The notes: generated by a model from the sequence alone, not told the origin. Positions 26,271-36,253 are shown, counted from the first letter of the stretch. The stretch is 64,000 nt of DNA from Pseudomonadota bacterium (GCA_016183985.1 JACPDN010000006.1:310001-374000), one strand, 5' to 3'. Numbers and translations are program-made.

Positions 26271-28385
26271 ATGACCGATGCGGCGACGGGGAACAACAAT
26301 GCAGGCGGCGGCGCAGGCTCGCTTTTGCAGGCGCTCAAATTCCTCAAACGCGGCGAGATTGCACTGGCGCTCGGCCTCGTGTCCGTTCTGTCAGTGCTCA
26401 TCTTCCCGATGCCGGCCTGGCTGCTCGACATCTCGCTCGCTTTTTCGATCACCATCTCGATTCTTATCTTGATGACGGTGCTGTTCATCGAGAAACCGCT
26501 CGACTTCTCCAGCTTCCCGACCGTCCTCCTGCTGGTCACGATGTTGCGCCTGGCGCTCAACCTCGCCTCGACCCGCCTTATTCTCACGCACGGACATGAA
26601 GGTACCGACGCAGCCGGCCATGTGATTCAGGCCTTCGGCGGCTTCATCATGGGCGGCAACTACGTCATCGGCATCATCGTCTTTGCCATCCTCGTCCTGG
26701 TGAACTTCGTCGTCATCACCAAGGGTTCGGGCCGCATCGCCGAAGTGTCGGCCCGCTTCAGCCTGGACGCGATGCCCGGCAAGCAGATGGCCGTCGACGC
26801 CGACCTTTCCGCCGGTTTGATTGACGAAAAGGAAGCAAAGGCCCGCCGCAAGAATCTCGAAGACGAAAGCAACTTCTTCGGCTCGATGGATGGTGCCGCG
26901 AAATTCGTCCGCGGCGACGCCATCGCCGGCCTTATCATCGTCTTCATCAATGTCATCGGCGGCATCATCATCGGCGTGGCTCAGGGCGGCCTCTCCATGA
27001 GCGAGGCAGCTTCGACTTACACCCTCCTCACGGTTGGTGACGGCCTGGTGTCGCAGATCCCGGCCCTTATCGTCTCGACCGGCGCCGGCATGCTCGTGAC
27101 CAAAGCAGGCGTGTCCGGTTCGACCGACAAGGCGCTGTTCAGGCAGCTGTCCGGATATCCGGCAGCCTTGGGTCTCGCGGCCTTCCTGATGACGCTGATG
27201 TCGCTGATGCCTGGCATCCCGACCGTCCCGTTCCTCAGCCTCGCCTTGCTGACGGGTCTCATGGCTTATCTGGTCATGCGCCATCAGAAGAAAGCTGCCG
27301 CGGTCGCTGCTCAGCAGCAGGTTGTCGAACAGCAGCATGTGCCGGTCGCCGAGGAACCGATTTCCACCGCGCTGCAGCTTGACGCCATCCGCCTCGAGCT
27401 TGGCTATGGCCTGCTTGGCCTCATCAATACCGAACGCGGGCATCGCCTGACCGATCAGGTCAAGGCACTGCGCCGGCAGCTGGCGGGTGAAATGGGCTTT
27501 ATCCTGCCTGCCGTCCGCATTCAGGACAATTTGCAGATCCAGGCCAATTCCTACGTCATCCGTATTAAGGAAATCGAAGCCGGCCGCGGCGATCTGCGTC
27601 CCAACATGATCCTGGTCATGGACCCGCGCGGCGACAAGATCAACATGACGGGCGAGGAAACCACCGAACCGACCTTCGGCTTGCCGGCCATGTGGGTCGA
27701 CCCCAGTGCGCGCGAAGAAGCCCTCTTCCGCGGTTACACTGTTGTTGACCCGGCGACCGTCATCACCACGCATCTGACCGAGCTGGTGAAGGACAATATG
27801 GCGGAACTCCTCTCCCATGCGGAAACGCAGAAGCTTCTCGATGAGCTGCCCAAGGAAAACCAGAAGCTCGTGGCCGACCTGATTCCGGGGCAAATCTCTG
27901 TCGGCAGCGTCCAGCGCGTGCTCCAGTCATTGCTGTCCGAGCGCGTTTCCATCCGCGACCTGCCGAACATCCTGGAAGGCGTTGCCGAAGCTGCCGGTTA
28001 TTCGCGCAACGTCAATGCCATCGTCGAGCACGTTCGTGCCCGCCTCGCCCGCCAGATTTCCGACGCCAGCAGCGACGCCTCAGGCGTCATTCCGCTGGTG
28101 ACGCTGTCGCCCGAATGGGAACAGGCGTTCGCGAATGCCGTTCGTGGTGACGGCGAGGACCGCCAGCTCGTGATGGCACCCAGCGACCTGCAGCAGTTCA
28201 TCCAGAATGTGCGACAGACCTTTGAGCGCTTTGCCATCATGGGTGACAGCCCGGTGCTGCTCACCAGCCCCGGCATCCGTCCCTTCGTGCGCTCCATCGT
28301 CGAGCGCTTCAGGCCGGCCACGACCGTGATGTCGCAGAACGAAATCCACCCCAAGGCTAAGATCCGGACTCTCGGGCAGATCTGA
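26271..28385 (+). CDS. flhA: Flagellar export gate protein FlhA
   Basis: 704 residues, full length. Eight N-terminal membrane segments including FPTVLLLVTMLRLALNLAST and the FHIPEP-region loop (ITKGSGRIAEVSARFSLDAM, PGKQMAVDADLSAG), then the cytoplasmic nonameric domain from about 350 (LDAIRLELGYGLLGLI). It forms the export gate. Its TGA overlaps the flhF ATG by one base (TGATG). Confidence 0.96.
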   Translation: MTDAATGNNNAGGGAGSLLQALKFLKRGEIALALGLVSVLSVLIFPMPAWLLDISLAFSITISILILMTVLFIEKPLDFSSFPTVLLLVTMLRLALNLASTRLILTHGHEGTDAAGHVIQAFGGFIMGGNYVIGIIVFAILVLVNFVVITKGSGRIAEVSARFSLDAMPGKQMAVDADLSAGLIDEKEAKARRKNLEDESNFFGSMDGAAKFVRGDAIAGLIIVFINVIGGIIIGVAQGGLSMSEAASTYTLLTVGDGLVSQIPALIVSTGAGMLVTKAGVSGSTDKALFRQLSGYPAALGLAAFLMTLMSLMPGIPTVPFLSLALLTGLMAYLVMRHQKKAAAVAAQQQVVEQQHVPVAEEPISTALQLDAIRLELGYGLLGLINTERGHRLTDQVKALRRQLAGEMGFILPAVRIQDNLQIQANSYVIRIKEIEAGRGDLRPNMILVMDPRGDKINMTGEETTEPTFGLPAMWVDPSAREEALFRGYTVVDPATVITTHLTELVKDNMAELLSHAETQKLLDELPKENQKLVADLIPGQISVGSVQRVLQSLLSERVSIRDLPNILEGVAEAAGYSRNVNAIVEHVRARLARQISDASSDASGVIPLVTLSPEWEQAFANAVRGDGEDRQLVMAPSDLQQFIQNVRQTFERFAIMGDSPVLLTSPGIRPFVRSIVERFRPATTVMSQNEIHPKAKIRTLGQI

Positions 28386-29362
28386 TGCGCCTACGCACTT
28401 TCAACGCGCCCAGCATGAAAGAGGCCATGGCCGCGGTGAAGGCCGAGCTGGGTGAAGACGCCGTTATCCTCAATATCGAGCAAATCGGGCAGGTGGTGAA
28501 AATCACCGCCGCGCTCGACCGCGATGCGATCCTCGCCCAGCCACCGGCGCCGGCCCTGGATCCGCTCGAGGCCATCGCCCAGGCGCTTGATTTCCACCGT
28601 GTCTCTGCGCCGCTCGCCGAGCGTCTCACCCAGCAAGCAGCCCAGGTTCTGCTGGAAAATCCACACCAGGCATTGGCGGCAGCTCTCCGTCTGCGCTTTC
28701 CGTCACAGCCTTTGACGGAGCGACGCCCTGCCCGCCCCATCATGCTGGTGGGTCTGCCCGGTGCCGGCAAGACTGCAACGCTTGCAAAGCTGATTGCCCG
28801 GGCAAAGTTGAGCAAATGGCAGAGTGTCGCCATCACCTGCGACGTCGTCAAAGCCGGTGCCGTGGAGCAGCTTGGGACGTATGCCAAGGCGCTGCAGGTT
28901 CCTGCTTTCCGGGCAGGCGATGCCGCGACCCTCAAGCGCGCCGTGGCACAAGCGCCGGCGGACGCTCTTGTCATCATCGACACGGTAGGCTGCAACCCGC
29001 TGGAATCCGACGACTTGGCTCATCTCACCGAATTGGCCGCCGCCGTCAAAGCCGAGATGGTCATGGTCATGGCGGCCGGAGGCTGCCCGGTCGAATCCGG
29101 GGAGCTCGGCCAGCTCTTCGCCGAGGCCGGCGCCAGCCGTCTCATCCCGACCCGCATTGACGCCGCCCGGCGCTACGGTGGTATTCTTGCGGCGGCGGAA
29201 GCAGGTCGTCTCGCCTTTGCCGAATTCGGCGTTTCGCCGGAAATCGCGACTGGCCTCGATCTTGTCGGCGCGGATCGACTGGCCGAATGGCTGCTGCAAA
29301 CACCACGCGGCCGTGAGCTGAAGCAAGCACGGCCCCGCCAAGCATTTGGGACCAGATCATGA
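28385..29362 (+). CDS. flhF: SRP-type GTPase FlhF
   Basis: 325 residues. N-terminal RLRTFNAPSMKEAMAAVKAE, Walker A GLPGAGKT at 123-130, DTVG in place of the canonical DTAG and TRID as the G4 element. It sets flagellar pole and number with FlhG. Somewhat short, with a reduced B region. ATGA overlap with flhG shows coupling. Confidence 0.9.
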   Translation: MRLRTFNAPSMKEAMAAVKAELGEDAVILNIEQIGQVVKITAALDRDAILAQPPAPALDPLEAIAQALDFHRVSAPLAERLTQQAAQVLLENPHQALAAALRLRFPSQPLTERRPARPIMLVGLPGAGKTATLAKLIARAKLSKWQSVAITCDVVKAGAVEQLGTYAKALQVPAFRAGDAATLKRAVAQAPADALVIIDTVGCNPLESDDLAHLTELAAAVKAEMVMVMAAGGCPVESGELGQLFAEAGASRLIPTRIDAARRYGGILAAAEAGRLAFAEFGVSPEIATGLDLVGADRLAEWLLQTPRGRELKQARPRQAFGTRS

Positions 29363-30159
29363 GCGAACAGGCAATCGGCGGTGCTGCCGCCATCAAATCC
29401 GACGCGGCCGTCATCCCCGGCGCGATTGCCGTCGCTTCCGGCAAGGGCGGCGTGGGCAAGACCTGGCTCGCTATCTCGCTGGCCCAAGCCCTCAGCCGCA
29501 ATGGCGAGCGCGTTATGCTGTTCGACGGCGATCTGGGCCTCGCCAATGTTGATATCCAGTTGGGGCTCACCCCGGCAATAGACCTTGGCACCGTGATCGA
29601 GCGGCAATTGCCGTTGGCGCGCGCGGCGACGCGCTGCGCTGCCGGATTCGATGTTATCGCCGGCCGTTCCGGCTCGGGCGGTCTTGCCAACATGCCGCTG
29701 CATCGCCTCTCGGCGCTCACGGCAGCCTTGCGCGACGTCGCGGCGCAATATGACCGTATCATCATCGATCTCGGCGCCGGCATCGACCGGCCGGTGCGCC
29801 TGATGGCGGCGCAGTGCCAGACGGCCCTGGTCGTCGCCAATGACGAACCGACGACCCTGACGGATGCCTACGCCCTCATCAAAATGCTGACGGCCGATCA
29901 AGCGCCCTGCCGTGTCGGCATCGTCGTCAATTCGGCCCAGGACACGCTCCAGGGCCGGCAGACTTACGCAACGCTCGCAAAAGCCTGCCAGAACTTCCTG
30001 AAGCTCGATCCGCCGCTCCTCGGCATCGTCCGTCGCGATCCCAAGGTGAAGGAAGCAATCCGGGCCCAAGCACCGTTGCTCACACGCCATCCGGGTTCGA
30101 CAGCCGCGCAGGACGTCGAAGCGCTGGCCGGGCAGATACCGCTCATCAACCTCACATGA
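29359..30159 (+). CDS. flhG: MinD-like ATPase FlhG (FleN)
   Basis: 266 residues. Deviant Walker A SGKGGVGKTW (28-37), FDGDLGLANVDIQLG and IIIDLGAGI are ParA/MinD/FleN features. It restrains flagellar number by acting on FlhF and, in gamma-proteobacteria, on FleQ. Overlaps both neighbours by 4 bp. Confidence 0.9.
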   Translation: MSEQAIGGAAAIKSDAAVIPGAIAVASGKGGVGKTWLAISLAQALSRNGERVMLFDGDLGLANVDIQLGLTPAIDLGTVIERQLPLARAATRCAAGFDVIAGRSGSGGLANMPLHRLSALTAALRDVAAQYDRIIIDLGAGIDRPVRLMAAQCQTALVVANDEPTTLTDAYALIKMLTADQAPCRVGIVVNSAQDTLQGRQTYATLAKACQNFLKLDPPLLGIVRRDPKVKEAIRAQAPLLTRHPGSTAAQDVEALAGQIPLINLT

Positions 30160-32261
30160 GCGACATCCTCAACCCGCTGGGCGGCCGCTTCATCGGATCA
30201 TCAGGTCCGGTGGCGACGACCTCGGTCTTGGGGACCGTTTCCGATCCGCCGCGCGGCCTGCGTCAGGTCGATCCCGGCACCATCATCAAAGGGGTCGTTC
30301 TGGGGCGCGAAAGCGATGGCCTCACGGCCATTGCGACCGACAAGGGTACCGTCCGGGTCGCCGCCAATATTCCCTTGCCGCCCGGTGCGCAAGTGACGCT
30401 CGAAGTCCGCCCGACTGGCGACCGGCTGCAAGTACTCATCCTTTCCAACGAAGCCATCACGAGGTCGGCACAGAACACGGCGCCCGCCACGCCTCAGCCA
30501 GCAACCGCCAACCCGCCACCGAGCGCCGGGCCATCGCCGCCTTCGACAGGTGCCCCAGCGCCTCCGGGCGTTGAAACGCGTCCGGCACCGACCACGCCGG
30601 CACCGCAACCGCCGCCACGCACGGAACCGAGTATTGAATTCGTCGGGTCCAGCCTGCGCGCCGTTGTAGTGCAAACAGCACCAGCACCGCCACCGGCCAC
30701 GCCCCCCGCTCCGCCATCCCAGGCACAGACGCCGCCGGTTCCGGTTCCTCCCGGCAGCGTGCCAGCACCGGTCACCTCGTCGACACCGGTTACGCCATCG
30801 CCGGTTACTCCATCGCCTGTCACACCACCACCGGTACAAGTATCGTCCGTTCCCACCGGCAACATTCCCTTGCCCAATGTCCCAATAGACACGGCAGCGC
30901 CACAGGTTCCACTGACTGTTGCCGCGCCGACCGCCATTCCGGCAGCGACCTTGGCGAACGCAGCGACCGTGCAGGCAGCCCTGCTGGTGGCCGGTGCTGA
31001 AAAGAAAGACAAGCCGATCGTAACGTTGACGCCCAGCGGCCAGATCATGGCCCGTGAGGGCATCAGCGTTCCCTATCCAACCGATCTTCCTGATGTTCCC
31101 GGCACCGCTTCACCTGCGATAGGCATGCCTGTCGAAAGCGCACTCACGGCCGATGCAAAGCAGCGCATCCTGGCCCTTTTTGCCGCAGCGGATGCCATGC
31201 CCGATCTCGCGGTAGACGAGATCAAGCCGGCAGGCTCGCGGCCAGCTCAGGCCAGCCAGCCATTGCCACCCGGCGCGGAATTGAAGCTGCGCGTTCTTGC
31301 CGTGCAGATGCAGCCGCATCAGCAGATCGCGATCGATCCGATTGCCCTCGACCCACATGACGCTCGAGGCCAGGTCATTTTCGGCCGCGTTGTCAGCGTG
31401 ACGCCGGCGGGCCATGCGGTCATCCACACGCCCGTCGGCGACATCATGTTGCAGAACCGCTCTGCCCTTGTGCCCGGCGCCCAACTGGCCCTGGCGATCG
31501 ACACATTGGAGAGTGCCGCGCCTGTGGCCATGCCGACACCGGTCGTGCAGACCCCACAGCAAGCCCTGCTCACTTTCTCGCAAGGTTGGCCGACGCTGGC
31601 CGATCTCGTCGCGCTCCTGCAGGGGACGAGCCCCGATGCGACCCGCGCGGCGATCGATGCCGACATCGCACATCAGGCCCTGGCCATGCTGCCCCATGCC
31701 GGGATCCGCCTTGGCGCCGGCCTGATGGGCGCCATGGCAGCTTTGCGCGGCGGTGACCTTGCCAAGCTTCTCGGCCCGCTCCTCGCCAACAAAGGCATCG
31801 GCAACGATCGCGAAGAGCTGGTGAAGCGTCTCAAGGGGGAGTTCGCGCAGCTTTCGGCCCTTGCGCAGGACCGGCCGGAAGTGGATTGGCGCGCGCTTTT
31901 CCTGCCTGTGATCGACGACCAGGGCCGCGTCACTCAGATCAATCTCTTCTATCGCCGCTCGAAGAAGAATGATGCCGACCCCGCCGAACGCGGCGGCGGC
32001 ACGCGTTTCGTGGTCGAGGCCGATTTCTCGCGCCTTGGCCCCTTCCAGCTCGATGGTCTGATGCGACCACAGCGTTTCGATCTGATGGTGCGCAGCCGTG
32101 TCCGCCTGACTGACCGCATGCGGCGCGAGATCGAGGCGATCTATGAGGAGGCGCGCGGTCTCACCGGCTTTGCCGGTAGCATCGCCTTTCAAACCGTCGC
32201 GGAATTCCCCGTCATCCCGCTCGACGAAATGAAGCGCAGTACGCCCACGGTGATGGTTTAG
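30156..32261 (+). CDS. Second FliK-like, proline-rich flagellar-locus protein
   Basis: 701 residues. N-terminal domain (1-95) with GTIIKGVVLGRESDGLTAIA has beta-barrel character; a Pro/Ala/Thr-rich stretch (105-245, including SPVTPSPVTPPPV) follows; a middle domain (365-455) repeats a beta-type pattern; the C-terminal 190 residues (VDWRALFLPVIDDQGRVTQI, LGPFQLDGLMRPQRFDLMVR) recall the Flg_hook region of FliK. Overlap with flhG (ATGA) places it in the flagellar operon. A true fliK already lies at 16909-18585, so this is a paralogue or analogue of unknown role. Confidence 0.72.
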   Translation: MSDILNPLGGRFIGSSGPVATTSVLGTVSDPPRGLRQVDPGTIIKGVVLGRESDGLTAIATDKGTVRVAANIPLPPGAQVTLEVRPTGDRLQVLILSNEAITRSAQNTAPATPQPATANPPPSAGPSPPSTGAPAPPGVETRPAPTTPAPQPPPRTEPSIEFVGSSLRAVVVQTAPAPPPATPPAPPSQAQTPPVPVPPGSVPAPVTSSTPVTPSPVTPSPVTPPPVQVSSVPTGNIPLPNVPIDTAAPQVPLTVAAPTAIPAATLANAATVQAALLVAGAEKKDKPIVTLTPSGQIMAREGISVPYPTDLPDVPGTASPAIGMPVESALTADAKQRILALFAAADAMPDLAVDEIKPAGSRPAQASQPLPPGAELKLRVLAVQMQPHQQIAIDPIALDPHDARGQVIFGRVVSVTPAGHAVIHTPVGDIMLQNRSALVPGAQLALAIDTLESAAPVAMPTPVVQTPQQALLTFSQGWPTLADLVALLQGTSPDATRAAIDADIAHQALAMLPHAGIRLGAGLMGAMAALRGGDLAKLLGPLLANKGIGNDREELVKRLKGEFAQLSALAQDRPEVDWRALFLPVIDDQGRVTQINLFYRRSKKNDADPAERGGGTRFVVEADFSRLGPFQLDGLMRPQRFDLMVRSRVRLTDRMRREIEAIYEEARGLTGFAGSIAFQTVAEFPVIPLDEMKRSTPTVMV

Positions 32262-32309
32262 GACGCGGCCGCGTGCGGGTGGCGCACCGCCAGGGCGCCA
32301 GCGACATCC

Positions 32310-33098
32310 CTACAGGCTCTGGCACGCGCCGCCATCGACCCGCATCATGCTGCCAGTGACATAGCCAGCGGACTGACTGCACAGGAAGGCCGCGGCAGCT
32401 CCAAATTCCTCCGGGCAGCCATAGCGACCAACGGGAATGGCGGCCGTTGCCAATCGCGCCACATCCGCTTCCGGCATACCTTCGCGCTCGGCCTGACGAC
32501 GGTTGATCGATGTCGTCCGCTCCGTGGCAAAGCTTCCCGGCAACAGCATGTTGACCGTCACGCCGTCTCTGGCCACTTCTCCCGCCAGCGTCTTCGACCA
32601 GCCGGCAATCAGGCCCCGCAAGCCATTTGATATGGCCAGTTCCGGGATTGGCTCAACGACACTGGTGGACGCGATGTTGACGATGCGCCCCCAGCGCCGT
32701 TGCCGCATCGTGGGCAACAGCAGATCGGTCAGTTGAAAGGTCGACAGGGCCATCTGCTGGAACTGCCCCAGCCACAGCGCCGCATCCGCGCCCGCAGCCG
32801 TTGTAGGCGGCGGGCCGCCGCAATTGTTGATAAGGATGTCGATCGGCCCCACCTGCCCCCGTGCGTGCGCAACCGCATCGGCGATGGCGGCAGGATCTGC
32901 CAAATCGGCGGCGACCGCCACGGCACGCCCCTTCTTCCTGCCATTGATTGCTTCCGCCGCCGCTTTGAGCGCGTTCGGGGCGCGCGCCAGCAGAGCAACC
33001 GACACACCTTCCGCGGCCAAGGCTTCGGCGACACCCTGTCCCAGGCCCTTGCTACCGCCCACGACCAAGGCGCTACGCCCGGCGAGCCCCAGATCCAT
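32310..33098 (-). CDS. SDR family oxidoreductase with atypical active site
   Basis: 262 residues. Rossmann GGSKGLGQGVAEAL, NNCGGPPP and C-terminal SAGYVTGSMMRVDGG place it with 3-oxoacyl-reductase-like SDRs. Where YxxxK is expected the sequence reads LAISNGLRGLIAGWSKTL, with no catalytic Tyr, a known feature of one SDR subgroup. A good RBS (GGAGGTGGG) precedes the ATG. It is the last gene of a leftward LysR-RidA-aminotransferase-SDR set; substrate unknown. Confidence 0.85.
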   Translation of the reverse strand: MDLGLAGRSALVVGGSKGLGQGVAEALAAEGVSVALLARAPNALKAAAEAINGRKKGRAVAVAADLADPAAIADAVAHARGQVGPIDILINNCGGPPPTTAAGADAALWLGQFQQMALSTFQLTDLLLPTMRQRRWGRIVNIASTSVVEPIPELAISNGLRGLIAGWSKTLAGEVARDGVTVNMLLPGSFATERTTSINRRQAEREGMPEADVARLATAAIPVGRYGCPEEFGAAAAFLCSQSAGYVTGSMMRVDGGACQSL

Positions 33099-33112
33099 CT
33101 ATCCCACCTCCG

Positions 33113-34318
33113 TCAATGGCCGCATTGCCTTACGAAATCGCCGAGTGCAGCGCAAAGCTCTTCGATCTCGCCCTCGGTATTGTAGACGTGCACCGATGCG
33201 CGCAAGATTTCAGCAAGCCCGCGCGCCTTCATGTCGAGCGGCGTGTAGGCGGCCCCACCGACCGAGATGTTGATCTGCCGGCCATAAAGCCAGTCGCGTA
33301 CCGCGACTCCCGGCAGACCATCAATTGTGAAGGAGACAATCCCGGATTGGCGCCGACCCTGGTCGCGCACGACCACCCGGTCGATATGGGCCAGTTGGCG
33401 CCGCAGATAGGAGGCTAAGCTTGTTATGCGCGCCTCGATCTCGCCCAGGCCCAACGACAGCGCGTAACGAATGGCAACGCCCAGGCCGATCCGTAACGCT
33501 CGCGAATTCTCGTTCGTCTCCAACATCGACGCATCGCGGCCAAAGACGATCCGATTGTCATCTGTCAGCGCGGCCGAGGAATTGTCGACCAGGAATGGCC
33601 GCATCTTCTCCAGCAACGACTGGCGGATATAGACCAATCCCGTGCCGCGCGGTGCGCGCAGGAATTTTCGGCCGGGCGCCGTCAGCATATCGCAGCCGAT
33701 GACCTCGACGTCGATCGGCATTTGCCCGATGGATTGCGCGGCATCCAGCAGGAATGGAATGCCGGCAGATCGCGCAATATCGCCTACCCTTGCTGCCGGA
33801 TTGACCATGCCGCCATTGGCGGCCACATGCGTGAGCGCAATCAGCCGCACTCGGTCATCGATCATATCCTGCAATGCGTCGATGCTCGGCGTGCCGTCCG
33901 GCCCTGTGGGAATGAGTTCGACCGCTGCGCCAGCTGCCCGCGCGGCATCCAGCAGCGCGATATAGTTGCCCGCCCATTCGCTGGCGGAAGTCAGAATTCT
34001 GTCACCCGGGCCGAACCGACCGCTACCCAGTGCGAAATGACCGAATGCGGCACTCCAAGCGCGCGAACCGCTCTCGGCAATCGCGATTTCATGCCGCTGA
34101 CAGTTCAACAATTCGGCGGCGGCGGTATAGGCATCGTCGATGGCCATGGCGGCGGCGTTCCCAGCTTCGACCGGCCCCTGCAGCACCTCGCGCTGCAGGT
34201 GGGAAATCACCGCATCCAACACCGGCCTTGGTGGTAGCGCACCGCCGGCATTGTTAAAATGCCTCACCATTTCGCAGCCGGGTGTCTCCGCGCGCATCAG
34301 CGCGACATCTATCGCCAT
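33113..34318 (-). CDS. Class V aminotransferase-fold PLP enzyme
   Basis: 401 residues. PLP-site elements: LTHVAANGGMVNP, FLLDAAQSIGQMPID (cofactor Asp) and TAPGRKFLRAPRGTG (Schiff-base Lys). It resembles cysteine-desulfurase/kynureninase-type fold-I enzymes. AAGGA precedes the ATG at 34318. Fourteen bp separate it from the SDR gene, so the two are probably co-transcribed. The specific reaction is not clear from sequence. Confidence 0.85.
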   Translation of the reverse strand: MAIDVALMRAETPGCEMVRHFNNAGGALPPRPVLDAVISHLQREVLQGPVEAGNAAAMAIDDAYTAAAELLNCQRHEIAIAESGSRAWSAAFGHFALGSGRFGPGDRILTSASEWAGNYIALLDAARAAGAAVELIPTGPDGTPSIDALQDMIDDRVRLIALTHVAANGGMVNPAARVGDIARSAGIPFLLDAAQSIGQMPIDVEVIGCDMLTAPGRKFLRAPRGTGLVYIRQSLLEKMRPFLVDNSSAALTDDNRIVFGRDASMLETNENSRALRIGLGVAIRYALSLGLGEIEARITSLASYLRRQLAHIDRVVVRDQGRRQSGIVSFTIDGLPGVAVRDWLYGRQINISVGGAAYTPLDMKARGLAEILRASVHVYNTEGEIEELCAALGDFVRQCGH

Positions 34319-34357
34319 GGTTATTCGTCCTTCCGTTTCAAGGCAATTGGACGAACA

Positions 34358-34828
34358 CTAGTCAACGATCTCGAAAATACCATCAACTTCGACAGCCGAG
34401 TTGACCGGCAGGCTCGATACGCCGATGGACGTTCTCGCATGGCGTCCGCGATCGCCAAAAAGGGCGACCATGAGGTCCGAGGCACCGTTCATCACTTCGG
34501 ATTGCTGGTCGAAGGTCGGCGCGCAATTGACGAAACCGCCCAGACGCACACAGGCCTTCATGCGATCGAGATTGCCATCCAGGGCATTGCGCAGCTGCGC
34601 CACGAGATTGAGCGCGCAGAGCTCCGCCGCTTTGCGGCCGTCTTCCACCGCCAGCCCGGCACCGAGTTTGCCGGTGTATTTTATGTCATCGCCGACCGAA
34701 GGTATCTGGCCCGAGATGTAGAGCAGATTGCTGATTCGTACGCTTGGCACATAATTGCCGCCGCTCGAGCCTACCGGCGGCAGGTCCAGGCCAAGCTTGT
34801 GCAAACACGCGCGATATTGATCATCCAT
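34358..34828 (-). CDS. RidA family (enamine/imine deaminase) protein
   Basis: 156 residues. ISNLLYISGQIPSVGDDI, RMKACVRLGGFVNCAP and RTSIGVSSLPVNSAVEVDGI (conserved Arg and Glu) are RidA/YjgF signatures. These trimeric proteins hydrolyse reactive enamines released by PLP enzymes, which fits its place 39 bp upstream of a PLP enzyme. GGAGG lies six bases before the ATG. Confidence 0.9.
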   Translation of the reverse strand: MDDQYRACLHKLGLDLPPVGSSGGNYVPSVRISNLLYISGQIPSVGDDIKYTGKLGAGLAVEDGRKAAELCALNLVAQLRNALDGNLDRMKACVRLGGFVNCAPTFDQQSEVMNGASDLMVALFGDRGRHARTSIGVSSLPVNSAVEVDGIFEIVD

Positions 34829-34918
34829 GAGCTTCCTCCCATTGAAGATGGAAGGCAGACTAAGGATCCGGAATCAGGCCGACAAATCAGTCTTGCGCCG
34901 TGCTGCGATGAGTGAGAC

Positions 34919-35821
34919 TCATGCATCAAAGGCATGTTGCAGCGCCACTTCCGCCTGCAGCCAGTCGCAAAAGGCGGCGATCGATTTGTCACCCCGCCGC
35001 GCCGGCAGCGTAACGAAATGGTAGCCCATGGAGTTGCGGACGATCTGCGGCAGCGCCTGCACCAGTTCGCCGGATTTCAACCGCTCCTCGATGAGAATGC
35101 GGCGGCCAAGGGCGATGCCCATGCCGTCGATGGCCGCCTGCAGCACCAGGTTGTAGTCGTAGAGCATCGTCTGGCGCGGCACGGTCTGGAGATCGAGACC
35201 CACCGCCGCCGCCCAATCCTCCCAATCGGAGCGCGGTCCCGACAGCAGTAGATTGTACCGCGCGAGGTCCGAGACCTTCCGCAAGGGTGGGCTGCCGGCC
35301 AGGAGAGCCGGGCTGCAGACCGGAAAGACTTCTTCCGGCATCAAGGGGACTGCATCGAGACCCGGCCAACTGCCGCTGCCGTAGCGGATCGCCGCATCGA
35401 TGCCCGCAGCCGACAGATCGATGACCTGGACGCCAGGCTCGAAATCGATGCCGATGTCCGGATGCGCGGCCGTAAAGCGCGACAATCGCGGCAGCAGCCA
35501 GTTCGCGGCAAAGGAGGCGGTCAGCGCGACCTTCAGACGCGTTTGCGCCCTTGACGAGCGCACCTGCCGGCTTGCCGTCGCCAGCAGATCGAACGCCTGA
35601 CGGACCGTGGCGAGATAGGCTTGGCCTTCTTGCGTCAGTTCCAGACTGCGGACGCGGCGATGGAACAGCTTGACACTCAGCTCATCCTCCAGCGCGCGCA
35701 CGTGACGGCTGATGGCGCCCTGGGTCAGGAACAACTCTTCGGCCGCACGGGTAAAGCTGAGATGACGGCCGGCCGCCTCGAAGGCGCGCAAGGCCAGCAG
35801 GCTGGGTAATTCACGCGCCAC
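34919..35821 (-). CDS. LysR family regulator (GcvA-like)
   Basis: 300 residues. N-terminal winged HTH (LLALRAFEAAGRHLSFTRAA, LTQGAISRHVRALE) and a substrate-binding domain of GcvA type (DLSAAGIDAAIRYGSGSWPG). It lies upstream of, and in the same direction as, RidA, the PLP enzyme and the SDR, so it is a likely local regulator (inference). Confidence 0.88.
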   Translation of the reverse strand: MARELPSLLALRAFEAAGRHLSFTRAAEELFLTQGAISRHVRALEDELSVKLFHRRVRSLELTQEGQAYLATVRQAFDLLATASRQVRSSRAQTRLKVALTASFAANWLLPRLSRFTAAHPDIGIDFEPGVQVIDLSAAGIDAAIRYGSGSWPGLDAVPLMPEEVFPVCSPALLAGSPPLRKVSDLARYNLLLSGPRSDWEDWAAAVGLDLQTVPRQTMLYDYNLVLQAAIDGMGIALGRRILIEERLKSGELVQALPQIVRNSMGYHFVTLPARRGDKSIAAFCDWLQAEVALQHAFDA

Positions 35822-35827
35822 GTTATT

Positions 35828-36253
35828 CTAGCTCTCGCGCTTCATCTTGCGGCGGTGCTGCTCCAGCCCCATCTCATCCGTGGCGATCTGCTCGCGCCGG
35901 GCCACCGCCTGGCGTTTGCGCTCCTGGCGGTTCTGGATGGTCTGTTCGGTCTTCTTGATGTCGCTGAATGTCTCCGCGATCTCTTCGCGCACGCGCTCCA
36001 GTTCCAGCGTCACATCGGCAACCGACTGCTCCAAACGTTCGCGGCGCTTGGCCATCATGTCGCGATAGGGCGGCAGGTGGCGGCTCGCCTCGAGATCGGA
36101 TCGGGCGATTTCGATCTCCCGCGCCACGTCCGCGTCGAGCTTGGTGATATCGCCCTGCAAACGGTCTATGAGGGCCGCGAGATCGGCAGCCTGTCGGCGC
36201 TTCTCATCGAGGGTCCATTTTTGCAAGCGCAGGAGTTGGTCGAGGCCGTTCAT
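35828..36253 (-). CDS. fliJ: Flagellar export chaperone FliJ
   Basis: 141 residues, almost entirely a charged antiparallel coiled coil ([20 protein letters not shown] ... [20 protein letters not shown]). FliJ sits in the FliI ring. Its start overlaps the fliI stop by 4 bp. Identification rests on length, coiled-coil character and position after fliI. Confidence 0.85.
   Translation of the reverse strand: MNGLDQLLRLQKWTLDEKRRQAADLAALIDRLQGDITKLDADVAREIEIARSDLEASRHLPPYRDMMAKRRERLEQSVADVTLELERVREEIAETFSDIKKTEQTIQNRQERKRQAVARREQIATDEMGLEQHRRKMKRES

Noticed and set aside
30750-30840. Repeated CACCGGTTACGCC-like units as a CRISPR or minisatellite
   Set aside because: They encode the Pro-rich SPVTPSPVT linker in frame, and the copies are short, imperfect and without spacers.
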